From Spirochaetales bacterium (GTDB lineage Bacteria; Spirochaetota; Spirochaetia; DSM-27196; Alkalispirochaetaceae), in assembly GCA_028282545.1 (NCBI GenBank), contig JANQHT010000071.1, forward strand, positions 1 through 53,322: DNA of 53,322 nt. Direction: 5' to 3'. Numbering within the stretch: position 1 is the stretch's first letter; each line of letters starts with the position of its first letter. Under the pieces are notes generated by a model. It had not been told where the DNA came from. It was given only the letters and a program-made list of their open reading frames with translations, and did not search any database. Below are positions 17,987-26,119 of the stretch, in pieces. Both the position numbers and the translations under genes were made by a program.

Positions 17987-19493
17987 GCGAAAAATGGTAC
18001 GAAGCTCCGGAGTTCCACGTAGCGGAACCGGCAATCCCGGATGGTTCGTACGATCCGTTCGACTACGGCGCCCACGGTGATGGCGTTGCGATCGACACGG
18101 CGCCGTTACAGGCGTGCGTCGACGCGGCGCACAGGGGGGGCGGGGGCGCGTGGTGCTGCGGGCGGGAACCTTTCTCTCCGGTACGATTCGGCTCAAGAGC
18201 GGGGTAGAACTTCACATCGAGGAGGGAGCGACGCTTCTGGGAAGCGTTCGCCGTGCCGACTACGAAAAAGAATCGCGGTGGTTTGCGCTGCTGCTCGCCG
18301 ACTCCGCGCACGATATTGCGATAACCGGCGCGGGAACGATCGACGGCCGCGGCCGGCAACTTGCCCTCGATATCGATCGCCGGTATCACAGGGGCGAGTT
18401 CGATAACAAAACGTTTTCATATAACGCCCGCCGCCGGCGCCCGAACGAACGGGAACGACCGCAGATCATCGAGATGTCACGCTGTGACCGGATCCGGATT
18501 GCCGATGTGACCATTCGCGACGCGGCGTGCTGGGTGCAGACGTACGTACGATGCAGGGACCTCGTTATCGATCGCATCTGGGTGGATAGCGACGCCTATT
18601 GGAACAACGACGGTATCGACATTGAGGACTGTACGAACGTCCGTATCACGAACTGCGACATCAACTCCGCCGACGACGGTATCTGCCTCAAGTCGGAACA
18701 CGAATCGGGCAACCGCCGCGTTGTCGTGTCGAATTGCCGTATCCGTTCAAGCGCCAACGCAATCAAATTCGGCACCACGTCATTTGGAGGGTTTCGCGAC
18801 GTCCTCGTCCGTGATATCACCGTGTTCGACACCTATCGGTCCGCGATCGCCTTGGAGTGTGTGGACGGCGGCGTGCTCGAAAACGTTGAAGTCCGAGACG
18901 TGGTTGCTTGGAACACCGCCAACGCGATCTTTGTACGGCTGGGGCGACGAAACGCTGCCAAACCGGCCGGCCTTTGCCGCACCATTCGCATAGCCCGCGT
19001 GAAAGTTCATATCCCCTTCGGGAGACCGGATACGGAGTACAATCTGCGCGGTCCCGGGTACGGATTCTTCCACAATCCCATTCCGGCGTCGATTACGGGA
19101 ATACCCGGCCACCCGGTGGAAGATGTGGTCCTGGAAGATATCGAGCTCCACTACCCCGGGCGGTCGAACCCGGGTCTCGCTCACATCCCGATCGAGCGCC
19201 TCTCCTCCGTTCCGGAGCGCGAGGACGAATATCCCGAGTTCACCATGTTCGAAGAACTCCCGAGCTGGGGACTGTACTGCCGTCATGTGAAGGGAATCAC
19301 CATGCGAGGTATTATCATGCGCCTCGCCGGTGAAGAGTTTCGGCCGGCCTTCGTGTTTGACGACGTGAACGGAGTTGTGCTTGCGGGGATCGACGTGCCG
19401 CGCGGTTGCGATCATCCCCACATCGTGTTTCGGAACGTGGAATCGCGAAACATCGACGAGGGAGCGGCACGCCGGGCGATAGAGGTGGAATAG
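17983..19493 (+). pseudogene. Glycoside hydrolase family 28 (third copy), split by a frameshift in a G-rich tract
   Basis: Translation starts at ATG 17983, overlapping the previous stop (ATGA), and gives 'PFDYGAHGDGVAIDTAPLQA', a GH28 start. At 18135-18147 the sequence is seven Gs, one C and five Gs, and the GH28 frame then continues one base back. A single repeated G in the second run would give the family-like 'GGGGRVVLRAGTF'. The remainder (open from 18114, in frame to 19493) is intact, with 'NNDGIDIEDC' and 'SADDGICLKSE' catalytic aspartates. This could be a true pseudogene, a sequencing error in a homopolymer, or a slippage-controlled gene. If corrected, the protein would be about 503 aa. 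Everything else suggests a gene under selection. Confidence 0.8.
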
Positions 19494-19667
19494 ATCCGTC
19501 GCGGCTTGATCACAAACTTGACGACTACCCGTCGTTCACGAGTCGACGCTTGCCGCGCGGCATCTGCTCGCCCGAACGCGGCGCATAGCATCTGTCGCAC
19601 GTTGCTAACCTCCACCGGAAAGGATAGGCCCGGAACCTCGATTTGAGCCCCGCGTGAGAAATGCGGG

Positions 19668-20819
19668 CTAGAGAAACCGCCCGGCAATCACGGTGATGTC
19701 ATCCACCCGGTCTCGTTCGTCGGCAAAGGCGCTCACTGCCGCCTCGACAAACGACTCTGGTTGATCCAGAGCGGCCACGTTCTCCTCGGTGAAACGAAGC
19801 ACCGTTTCGTGGTACGGGTCCAAGGAAAGACTGAACAGGCCGTCGGAAAGCAGAACAAACTGGTTGCCCGGGTTGACGTCGATGTGGATCTCTTCGGTCA
19901 CGATCTCCTTCGCAACGCCAATGGCCATGCCCGTTCCGCCCGCCATCTCTGCGCGGTTCTCGCGTATCATGATCAGCGGTGGCTGTCCGGCGTTGGCGTG
20001 CTCAATCGTCATTTTCCGTGTGTTCACCAGGGTGGCGCTGAACGAGAGGAAGAGGTCCGGAAACCTGCTCAGGAACGCGACCATGCGTTCGTTGAGCCAT
20101 TCTACAAGTTTGCTTGTCGTGATCCCGTCCGGTTGCACCAACCTGACGTAATCGGGGTAGATCGAACTCTTGAGAACCGCCGCTATGAAGGCCGGTTTCA
20201 CACCGTTCCCCGCGACGTCGGCGGTACAGATAAGGAGGCGTGTCCGGTCGAGCGAAAACATGTCGTAGTAGTCTCCGCCCACTGGGCGTTCCTTGCTGGG
20301 AATGTACGACTTGGTGAGCGCCAGGCCCGGTACGTCGGGAGGTTCCACTTCAAGCAGCGTGCGCTGAAACTCAACGGCACTGTTCAGGTCCTCTTCCGCG
20401 CGGAAGGCAAACCTATCGCGTTCGCGCCGGACCTGGGCGAACTGGAGGGCTCGATCCAACTCCAGAATGAGCCGGCTCGACTCCCAGGGCTTCTCTATAA
20501 ACGCAAATATCTCGGCACGGATGAAGTCGGGTATGTCCCGCGTATCGCTCTGCCCGCTCAGGATCAACGCCACCAGTCCGGGATACTCCTCTCGCACGGC
20601 GTTGAGCATGGCGGAACCGTTCAGACTGGGCATTCGCTGGTCGGAGAGTACCAACGCAACCTTGTCCCCGTTTTCGAGCAGGAAATCCCGAGCCTCGACC
20701 GGGTTTGTAAACGACTCCATTAGAAGTTCATGCTCGTTTACCCACGACCGTAGTTCACGCGTGACGGCCTCGACTATCTGCTGTTCATCATCAACGACTA
20801 CGAAGTACTCACCGGCCAT
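19668..20819 (-). CDS. Response regulator with PP2C (SpoIIE/RsbU-type) phosphatase output
   Basis: This protein of 383 aa reads leftward. Residues 1-125 form a receiver domain (acid pocket Asp10-Asp11, phospho-acceptor Asp60 in 'LVLSDQRMP', Lys in 'FIEKPWE'). A coiled linker (about 125-165) follows, then a PP2C phosphatase with 'PVGGDYYDMF', 'TADVAGNGVKPAF', 'LLSDGLFSL' and 'VDDITVI', whose aspartates bind manganese. Such proteins dephosphorylate anti-anti-sigma factors in response to a sensor kinase. ATG 20819 is preferred over the longer frame because the receiver domain starts there. It is alone in its direction and no partner kinase or anti-sigma gene is in the window. Confidence 0.9.
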   Translation of the reverse strand: MAGEYFVVVDDEQQIVEAVTRELRSWVNEHELLMESFTNPVEARDFLLENGDKVALVLSDQRMPSLNGSAMLNAVREEYPGLVALILSGQSDTRDIPDFIRAEIFAFIEKPWESSRLILELDRALQFAQVRRERDRFAFRAEEDLNSAVEFQRTLLEVEPPDVPGLALTKSYIPSKERPVGGDYYDMFSLDRTRLLICTADVAGNGVKPAFIAAVLKSSIYPDYVRLVQPDGITTSKLVEWLNERMVAFLSRFPDLFLSFSATLVNTRKMTIEHANAGQPPLIMIRENRAEMAGGTGMAIGVAKEIVTEEIHIDVNPGNQFVLLSDGLFSLSLDPYHETVLRFTEENVAALDQPESFVEAAVSAFADERDRVDDITVIAGRFL

Positions 20820-20912
20820 GTACGGCAAAGTGTAATCGGAATGCCCGCGCATTTCCACGAATCGGTCAACGGGTTTGTCGATTCTCCGGAGCCGACGAAG
20901 ATAAACATGACC

Positions 20913-20941
20913 TTGACGATCAGGTATAGGATTGCTACGTT
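20913..20941 (+). promoter_or_regulatory. Promoter of the copZ-like gene
   Basis: TTGACG at 20913-20918, a 17-base spacer and TACGTT at 20936-20941 form a sigma-70-type promoter 31 bases before the start codon. The same -35 hexamer (TTGACG, preceded by CC) occurs at the csoR and arsR promoters in this window. Prediction by eye only. Confidence 0.45.
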
Positions 20942-20972
20942 CTCTCGCAGTCAACTACTCGTGGAGGATACG

Positions 20973-21182
20973 ATGCAATATACGATACGCGTGGCGGAGA
21001 TGAACTGCGGACACTGCAAGAGCAAGGTAGAGAGCGCTGCGCGCAGCGTGGAAACCGTGACGGATGCGGAGGTGAACCTGGATGCCGGCACCCTATCTTT
21101 CGACGCTTCCGATAAGGGCGCGGTATCTCAGGTAATGGACGCCGTCCGCGCCATAGGATACGAACCCGCACAGTCGACGTAG
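20973..21182 (+). CDS. Heavy-metal-associated domain protein, CopZ-like copper chaperone
   Basis: This 69-aa protein is a single HMA domain: 'YTIRVAEMNCGHCKSKVESAARSV', with the metal-binding MxCxxC motif read as MNCGHC. ATG 20973 has GGAGG at 20963-20967. It is closely similar along its full length to the C-terminal domain fused to CopA (24423-24632): the two share MNCGHCK, the E-x-AARSV block and DAGTLSF. It therefore probably carries Cu(I) to CopA in the cytoplasm. It stands alone, 0.7 kb upstream of csoR-copA and separated from it by the chorismate mutase gene and the palindromic repeat. Confidence 0.88.
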   Translation: MQYTIRVAEMNCGHCKSKVESAARSVETVTDAEVNLDAGTLSFDASDKGAVSQVMDAVRAIGYEPAQST

Positions 21183-21209
21183 CGCCGGTTCGTCCGGTCG
21201 CTTCCGGAG

Positions 21210-21509
21210 TCAGTCGGGCTGTTCGGTCCGGCTCATCCGTTCGTGCCTTCGGACAACCTCGTTCACGATGAACGAGAGGATGCGTTGGGCCAACTCCGGA
21301 TCAAAACCCACTGACCTCGCCAACCCCCTGATCCGTTCTGCCTGACGCTCTTCCCGAACCGGATCGACGGGGGGTAGATCGTTCTCCGCTTTGAACTGCC
21401 CTACCTTGTCGGTAATTCGAAAGCGTTCTGCGAGCAAAAACACAAGCGAGGCGTCAATGTTGTCAATGCTCGTTCGATAGTCGTTGATTTGCTGGTGGTC
21501 GGCGTCCAT
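21210..21509 (-). CDS. Chorismate mutase, type II (AroQ-like)
   Basis: This all-helical 99-aa protein has the AroQ pattern: 'DYRTSIDNIDASLVFLLAERFRITDKVGQFKAEN' (in pieces; helix 1 with Arg, Asp and the R-x-x-x-x-x-V-x-x-x-K run), then 'PVDPVREERQAERI' and 'ILSFIVNEVVRRH'. It converts chorismate to prephenate for Phe/Tyr synthesis. The start at 21509 has GGGGAC at a good distance; ATG 21524, five codons earlier, is possible. It is a monofunctional gene with no aromatic-pathway neighbours, converging on the copZ-like gene. Confidence 0.85.
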   Translation of the reverse strand: MDADHQQINDYRTSIDNIDASLVFLLAERFRITDKVGQFKAENDLPPVDPVREERQAERIRGLARSVGFDPELAQRILSFIVNEVVRRHERMSRTEQPD

Positions 21510-21587
21510 AACGATTGTCCCCATTTTCTGGGTCCGGCCATTGTAGGCCAACCACCGTTGGTGTGCAACGCGCCGGCTAACCAAACA

Positions 21588-21744
21588 GCAGTTCGCATGG
21601 TGGAGATCACATACCCTTGGCACGATTCGAAGAACAAAACGCTTGGCTTCGCTGCGCTGCAGAGACGCGTTTTGTTCTTCCTTCCGGGCGAGCTTGGTGC
21701 TATTCGCCTCCATTCGGCACTGTGATCTCCACCATGCGAACTAC
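21588..21744. repeat. Nested palindromic repeat element, copy 2
   Basis: This is a second copy of the 7216-7382 element. The outer inverted repeats (21588-21611 and 21721-21744) match over 23 of 24 bases; the inner repeat is 14 bp (21629-21642 and 21667-21680), shorter because the left inner arm differs. The central loop and the right half are nearly identical to copy 1. It lies in the divergent gap between chorismate mutase and csoR rather than between convergent genes, so it is not simply a terminator. No target-site duplication is obvious. Confidence 0.85.
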
Positions 21745-21834
21745 CTGTCCTTTGACAGAGACAGAGTCGCCTGAGGGTTCGTCGCCCTCCGTCCATAATG
21801 AGAATTTCTCCTAACCAAACACCACAATCCTAAC

Positions 21835-21895
21835 CTTGACGATAAACCAAAGCGGGTGTACCTTATGCATATCCATATAGGGTAGGGGGGTATAT
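21835..21895 (+). promoter_or_regulatory. csoR-copA promoter with CsoR operator
   Basis: A -35 box TTGACG (21835-21840), an 18-base spacer and a -10 box TACCTT (21859-21864) precede the pseudo-palindrome TAGGGTAGGGGGGTAT (21878-21893). That block resembles known CsoR sites, such as the Bacillus subtilis copZA operator with TACCCTACGGGGGTAT. It lies across the start of transcription, so bound CsoR would block the promoter and copper would lift the block. The GGGGGG run also serves as ribosome-binding site for the GTG start at 21899. Confidence 0.75.
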
Positions 21896-21898
21896 GCC

Positions 21899-22180
21899 GT
21901 GGCGGGAAAACGCAAGGCGCATCACTCGTACGAGACAAAACACGACTTGATTGTACGCATGAATCGGATCGAGGGGCAGATCCGGGGCATAGCCAGGATG
22001 ATCGATGAGGATGTCTACTGCGACGACATCCTTCACCAGTTTGCCAGCGTCGAAAAGGCGATCGGCGGGGTGAAGCGATCGTTGCTCTCGGCGCACGTGA
22101 AGAGCTGCGTGGTGGAACAGATCCGCGACGGCGAGCTATCGGTGGTGGACGAGCTTCTCACGACCCTCGGCAAAATGTAA
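21899..22180 (+). CDS. csoR: CsoR copper-sensing transcriptional repressor
   Basis: This four-helix protein of 93 aa belongs to the CsoR/RcnR family. The Cu(I) ligands Cys41 ('VYCDDIL'), His66 and Cys70 ('SAHVKSC') keep the spacing of Mycobacterium tuberculosis CsoR Cys36, His61 and Cys65, which points to copper rather than nickel or formaldehyde sensing. The N-terminal '[14 protein letters not shown]' helix is family-typical. The GTG start lies 8 bases after the GGGGGG run in the operator. It is transcribed with copA, 10 bases downstream, and so controls itself and the pump. Confidence 0.92.
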   Translation: MAGKRKAHHSYETKHDLIVRMNRIEGQIRGIARMIDEDVYCDDILHQFASVEKAIGGVKRSLLSAHVKSCVVEQIRDGELSVVDELLTTLGKM

Positions 22181-22190
22181 GGGGCGAGGC

Positions 22191-24632
22191 GTGGAAATTG
22201 TCCAACTTGACATACGGGGAATGGCGTGCGCCTCCTGCGTGGCTCACGTTGAGAAAGGTCTCAAGGCGGCGCCGGGCGTGGACATCGCAACGGTGAACCT
22301 TGCCACCGAACGGGCGACCGTCAGCTACGACCCCGAACAGGGGTCCATCGACTCCTTGATCGAGAGCGTTGTGAGCGCGGGGTATGGCGCTGCCCCGGCC
22401 GGTTCGGCCGATGCCGCGGACGATGCACAGGAGCGCCGCACCAGGGAAGAGGGCGCTCTCCGCCGCGACATTGTAGTGGCGTCGATACTGACCGCGCCGC
22501 TCGTTCTGGCCATGGTGGCAATGGTGGCGTCGATCGAGGTGCTTGCCTTTCTCCACGATCCGTTGGTTCAACTGGTACTCGCGACTCCGGTACAGTTCAT
22601 CATCGGACGGCGGTTCTACGTGACGGCATTTCGCACGCTCCGGGCCGGTGCACCCGGCATGGACGTACTGGTTGCGCTCGGCACTACCGCCGCCTTTGCC
22701 TACAGCGTTTTCAATGGATTTTTCGCGCAGTCGTTTGGCATCGACGGGAGCGGCCTCTACTTCGAGGCGTCGGCGGTGATCATCACATTGGTGCTGTTGG
22801 GTCGCTACCTGGAAGCCAAGGCGAAGGGAAAGACGTCGGAGGCGATCCGAAAACTGATGGATCTGCAGCCGAAGATGGCGACGGTTGAGCGGAACGGCGC
22901 CACCGAAACGATACCCGTCGCGGACGTGGTTCCCGGCGACATCGTGCTGGTGCGCCCCGGGGATCGCCTCCCGGTGGACGGTCGCGTCATCGACGGGAAT
23001 ACCGCCGTAGACGAAAGCATGATCACCGGCGAGAGCATGCCGGTGGAGAAATCGAGCGGTGACGACGTCATCGGCGGTACGATCAATACCTTTGGAACCA
23101 TCCGGTACCGGGCCGAGAAGATCGGTGCCGAATCGATGTTGGCGCGGATCGTAGCGTACGTGGAGGAGGCGCAGGGTTCAAAAGCGCCGATCCAGCGACT
23201 GGCCGACCGCGTTGCCGCCGTCTTTGTTCCCGTTGTACTGGGAATCGCCGCGACAACGCTCCTCGCCTGGTGGTTGATCGGCGGGTCGGCGGCGCAGGGC
23301 ACCATCGCTGCCGTTGCTGTCCTCGTTATCGCGTGTCCCTGTGCCCTGGGGCTGGCAACGCCTACAGCGGTTATGGTTGGTACCGGCGTCGGGGCGGAGC
23401 GCGGAATCCTGATCCGCAGCGGATCCGTGCTGGAACAGCTTGGCCGGATAAACACGGTTGCGCTGGACAAAACGGGAACGATCACCCGGGGCGCACCGGA
23501 GATTCGGGAAATCGTTCCCGGTTCGGGCGTTTCCGAGGCGCACCTGCTGGGTGTGGCGCGCTCCCTCGAAGAGCCCTCGGAGCATCCCCTGGCGCGGGCA
23601 ATCGTTACCGGGGCGGACGCCCGCGGAGTGAATGCCACACCGGTCGAGGCCTTCCAGGCGATCCCCGGTAAGGGCGTTGAGGGTACCATCGGGGGTACCC
23701 CCTACATAATCGGTACGCCCCGTTACCTCGGGTCCCGGGGTATCGAAACGGGGGACCTTGCGGATCGCGCGGTAGCGCTCCAGGAACGGGGCAACACCGT
23801 TGTGGGTGTGGCGCGAACGGATACGGCCGCGGTACTCGGTGTGATCGCCATCGCCGACGCCGTCAAAGAGACCTCTCGCGACGGCATTGCTGCGCTTCGT
23901 CGTACGGGAATCAACGTGATCATGGTCACCGGCGACAACCAACGAACCGCCCGCGCCATCGCCGACGATGTCGGGGTAGAACGGGTAGAGGCGGAGGTGC
24001 TCCCCGATCAGAAGGCGGAGATCGTCCGGAAGCTCCGCACCGAGGGCGGAATCGTCGCAATGGTGGGTGACGGCGTCAACGACGCGCCGGCGCTCGCCAC
24101 GGCGGATACCGGAATCGCCATGGGTGAGGGATCGGATATTGCGATCGAAGCGGCAGACGTGACGGTCATGCGGGGCGACCTGCGGGAGGTCGCGGCGGCG
24201 ATCGAACTCTCCCGGCGTACGATGAAGAAGATCCGTCAGAACCTCTTTTGGGCGTTTGGATACAACGTCCTGGGCATCCCCGTTGCCGCTTTAGGACTCC
24301 TGAATCCGATGATTGCCGGCGCGGCCATGGCGTTTAGTTCGGTATCGGTGGTGACGAACTCGTTGAGTATAAGAAGATTCAAAGGCGACCGTGCACTGCG
24401 CGTCGCCGAGAAGGAAGACGCAATGATCCATACCGTGAACGTGGCCCATATGAACTGCGGCCACTGCAAGGCGAAGGTGGAGACCGCCGCCCGCTCCGTA
24501 CCGTCCGTAACGGCTGCCAAGGTAGATCTCGACGCGGGGACGCTTTCCTTTGAGACGACCGACGACGCTGCGTTCGACGCAGTTGTGCAGGCTGTGCGCA
24601 ACGCCGGCTACGAACCCGCTGCACGTGCGTAG
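22191..24632 (+). CDS. copA: Copper-exporting P1B-type ATPase with N- and C-terminal HMA domains
   Basis: This is an 813-aa membrane pump. The N-terminal HMA domain has GMACASC (residues 10-16). Eight membrane helices follow, with the actuator TGES, the copper site CPC in 'VIACPCALG' (about 381), the phosphorylation site DKTGT (about 426), 'SEHPLARAI' and '[10 protein letters not shown]'. The unusual part is a third module, residues about 745-813: a complete second HMA domain (MNCGHC) fused after the last helix. It resembles the free copper chaperone at 20973. Its first methionine (24423) has its own AAGGAAG site at 24411-24417, so a free chaperone might also be made. Starts at GTG 22191. Confidence 0.93.
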   Translation: MEIVQLDIRGMACASCVAHVEKGLKAAPGVDIATVNLATERATVSYDPEQGSIDSLIESVVSAGYGAAPAGSADAADDAQERRTREEGALRRDIVVASILTAPLVLAMVAMVASIEVLAFLHDPLVQLVLATPVQFIIGRRFYVTAFRTLRAGAPGMDVLVALGTTAAFAYSVFNGFFAQSFGIDGSGLYFEASAVIITLVLLGRYLEAKAKGKTSEAIRKLMDLQPKMATVERNGATETIPVADVVPGDIVLVRPGDRLPVDGRVIDGNTAVDESMITGESMPVEKSSGDDVIGGTINTFGTIRYRAEKIGAESMLARIVAYVEEAQGSKAPIQRLADRVAAVFVPVVLGIAATTLLAWWLIGGSAAQGTIAAVAVLVIACPCALGLATPTAVMVGTGVGAERGILIRSGSVLEQLGRINTVALDKTGTITRGAPEIREIVPGSGVSEAHLLGVARSLEEPSEHPLARAIVTGADARGVNATPVEAFQAIPGKGVEGTIGGTPYIIGTPRYLGSRGIETGDLADRAVALQERGNTVVGVARTDTAAVLGVIAIADAVKETSRDGIAALRRTGINVIMVTGDNQRTARAIADDVGVERVEAEVLPDQKAEIVRKLRTEGGIVAMVGDGVNDAPALATADTGIAMGEGSDIAIEAADVTVMRGDLREVAAAIELSRRTMKKIRQNLFWAFGYNVLGIPVAALGLLNPMIAGAAMAFSSVSVVTNSLSIRRFKGDRALRVAEKEDAMIHTVNVAHMNCGHCKAKVETAARSVPSVTAAKVDLDAGTLSFETTDDAAFDAVVQAVRNAGYEPAARA

Positions 24633-24659
24633 CGGTCGTATCGGATCTGCCGCGGTCCT

Positions 24660-24753
24660 CTACACCGGAATCTACATGTACCACTGTCACTTCCTGGAGC
24701 ATGAAGACGCGGGAATGATGGGACGATTCCCGGTGGCCGTTTCCGTCAACTGA
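24660..24753 (+). pseudogene. C-terminal remnant of a multicopper oxidase
   Basis: The frame ending at the TGA 24751-24753 encodes 'YMYHCHFLEHEDAGMMGRF', the last copper-ligand segment (HCHxxxHExxGMM) of laccase-like multicopper oxidases such as CueO or CotA. Only about 30 residues remain, and upstream the frame is not related. An oxidase for copper detoxification was probably once part of this copper operon and has been deleted. The fragment lies 28 bases after copA and overlaps the end of the leftward DUF1801 gene. Confidence 0.75.
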
Positions 24754-25183
24754 CAGCCTTTTTCACCAGTTCTGTGATGGCGCGCACCTCTTTCGCCGTC
24801 ATCCTCATCAGGGCATAGGATGTGGACCACATGTTGCCTTCGTCCAGGTTGGCCCGATCGGTAAAACCGAGCGTGGCGTATCGGGATTCGCCTTTTTCCG
24901 CGGATTGGTAGAAACAGACTACCTTCTTGCCTTCGACGGAGTACGCGGGCATCCCGTACCACGTCTTCGGCCAGAGGTCCGCGGCAGTTGCCGTGACGAT
25001 CTTGTGGATCTTCAGTCCGATTTCCTTGTCGCTTCCCGACATCGCTTCGTACGCAGCCAGAACGTCTTGTTCGCCATCCGCCCGTTTGCGGTTTGCCCGG
25101 TGTTCAGCCGCCAGCTCCTTGGCGCGCTCTTTCATCGCTTTGCGTTCGGTTTCCGAAAACCCGGAACTCTTCTTTTCCGGCAT
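24746..25183 (-). CDS. DUF1801 family protein
   Basis: This protein of 145 aa reads leftward. The conserved core 'IHKIVTATAADLWPKTWYGMPAYSVEGKKVVCFY' (in pieces, about residues 60-95) is the DUF1801 fold (YdhG/frataxin-like). It is preceded by a charged helical region (residues 1-45), a common arrangement. The biochemical role of the family is uncertain; iron chaperone activity has been proposed for some members. It is upstream-adjacent to a PhnB-like gene reading the same way, a pairing I have seen described as accessory proteins of unknown role. Confidence 0.8.
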   Translation of the reverse strand: MPEKKSSGFSETERKAMKERAKELAAEHRANRKRADGEQDVLAAYEAMSGSDKEIGLKIHKIVTATAADLWPKTWYGMPAYSVEGKKVVCFYQSAEKGESRYATLGFTDRANLDEGNMWSTSYALMRMTAKEVRAITELVKKAVS

Positions 25184-25209
25184 GTAGTCCTCTCCCGTCG
25201 GAGGGGCGT

Positions 25210-25629
25210 CTACTCGGGCAGGGCGTGCTCAATCCCCCAGCCAATGCCGAACTTGTCAATCACGTCACCGTAGATTGAGCCCCAGAACGTGCGATCCATG
25301 GGCATGTTGACCGTTCCACCGGCGGCGAGCGCGTCGAAGGCGGCGCGCGCAGTATCTTCGGAGTCGAGCGTGACGTGCAGGAACACGGTGTTGTTGACCG
25401 GCGTTTTGTTGTCGGTCCACGAATCGGAGAGGTAGATCGTCACGTTCTCGCTGATGGTAAGTGCGGCGTGCATGATCTTGTCTTTCCAGTCGTCGCTGAT
25501 TGGCATCTTGTCGTCCGGCGGCATCTCGCTCCACCGGTGGATCTCAGAGGTTCCGCCGAACACGTTCTGGTAAAACAGAAGCGCTTCCTCGGCGGTACCG
25601 GTCATGTTGAGGTACGGGGTTAACGTCAT
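25210..25629 (-). CDS. VOC family protein, PhnB-like
   Basis: This protein of 139 aa begins 'MTLTPYLNMTGTAEEALLFYQNVFGG', the hallmark start of PhnB-like vicinal-oxygen-chelate proteins, and ends with 'DKFGIGWGIEHAL', also family-typical. It makes two beta-alpha-beta-beta-beta modules. The cofactor and substrate are unknown; the family is widespread and mostly uncharacterised. It lies 26 bases upstream of the DUF1801 gene and probably shares its transcript. Confidence 0.85.
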   Translation of the reverse strand: MTLTPYLNMTGTAEEALLFYQNVFGGTSEIHRWSEMPPDDKMPISDDWKDKIMHAALTISENVTIYLSDSWTDNKTPVNNTVFLHVTLDSEDTARAAFDALAAGGTVNMPMDRTFWGSIYGDVIDKFGIGWGIEHALPE

Positions 25630-25749
25630 TCCAACTCCTCCTCTAAAGAGTTCTTATCAAGAAGGTAAGGAATTTCTGCCCAAGAATGCGCGTTGCCGCT
25701 CTCGATTGAGAAAGCGGTCACAACGCAGCACGACACTACGTCACGGCGT

Positions 25750-26025
25750 TTATCGTTGTCCGGTCAACTTGATGATGTGATACCCGAACTGTGTCTTGAC
25801 GATGCCGGACATACGGCCCGGGCGCAGTTTGCGGCACGCCTCTTCAAACCGTTTGTCCATCTTGCCCGGGCCAAACCACCCAAGGTCGCCGCCCTTTGAC
25901 TTGCTGGGACACTCGGAGAACTCTTTGGCCAATGCTTCAAAACGCCCACCCGTCTTGAGCCGTTTGAGTACGTTCTTGGCGTGGTCTTGGCTTTTGACAA
26001 GGATGTGACTCGCTTTCCATTCCAT
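25750..26025 (-). CDS. Small parvulin-type peptidyl-prolyl isomerase
   Basis: This 91-aa single-domain protein begins '[16 protein letters not shown]' and carries '[23 protein letters not shown]' and '[12 protein letters not shown]' (in pieces), matching E. coli PpiC (Par10) over its full length. It speeds cis-trans isomerisation of proline bonds in the cytoplasm; there is no signal peptide. ATG 26025 is chosen because the longer frame would add unrelated sequence before the domain. Single gene, no operon partner in the same direction nearby other than the amidase ending 94 bases upstream. Confidence 0.88.
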   Translation of the reverse strand: MEWKASHILVKSQDHAKNVLKRLKTGGRFEALAKEFSECPSKSKGGDLGWFGPGKMDKRFEEACRKLRPGRMSGIVKTQFGYHIIKLTGQR

Positions 26026-26119
26026 GGGTGGATAGTAGCCAATCGAGGGGAGAAAAAAACAGCCCCGGGCTTCCGGCAGATCGCACGCATCGGTTGGCCG
26101 ACCGACGTTGCGCTCGATG

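Noticed and set aside
19649-19673. Hairpin AGCCCCGC...GCGGGCT as a terminator of the PP2C gene
   Set aside because: The arms are imperfect, the structure overlaps the coding end, and no T-run follows on the minus strand.
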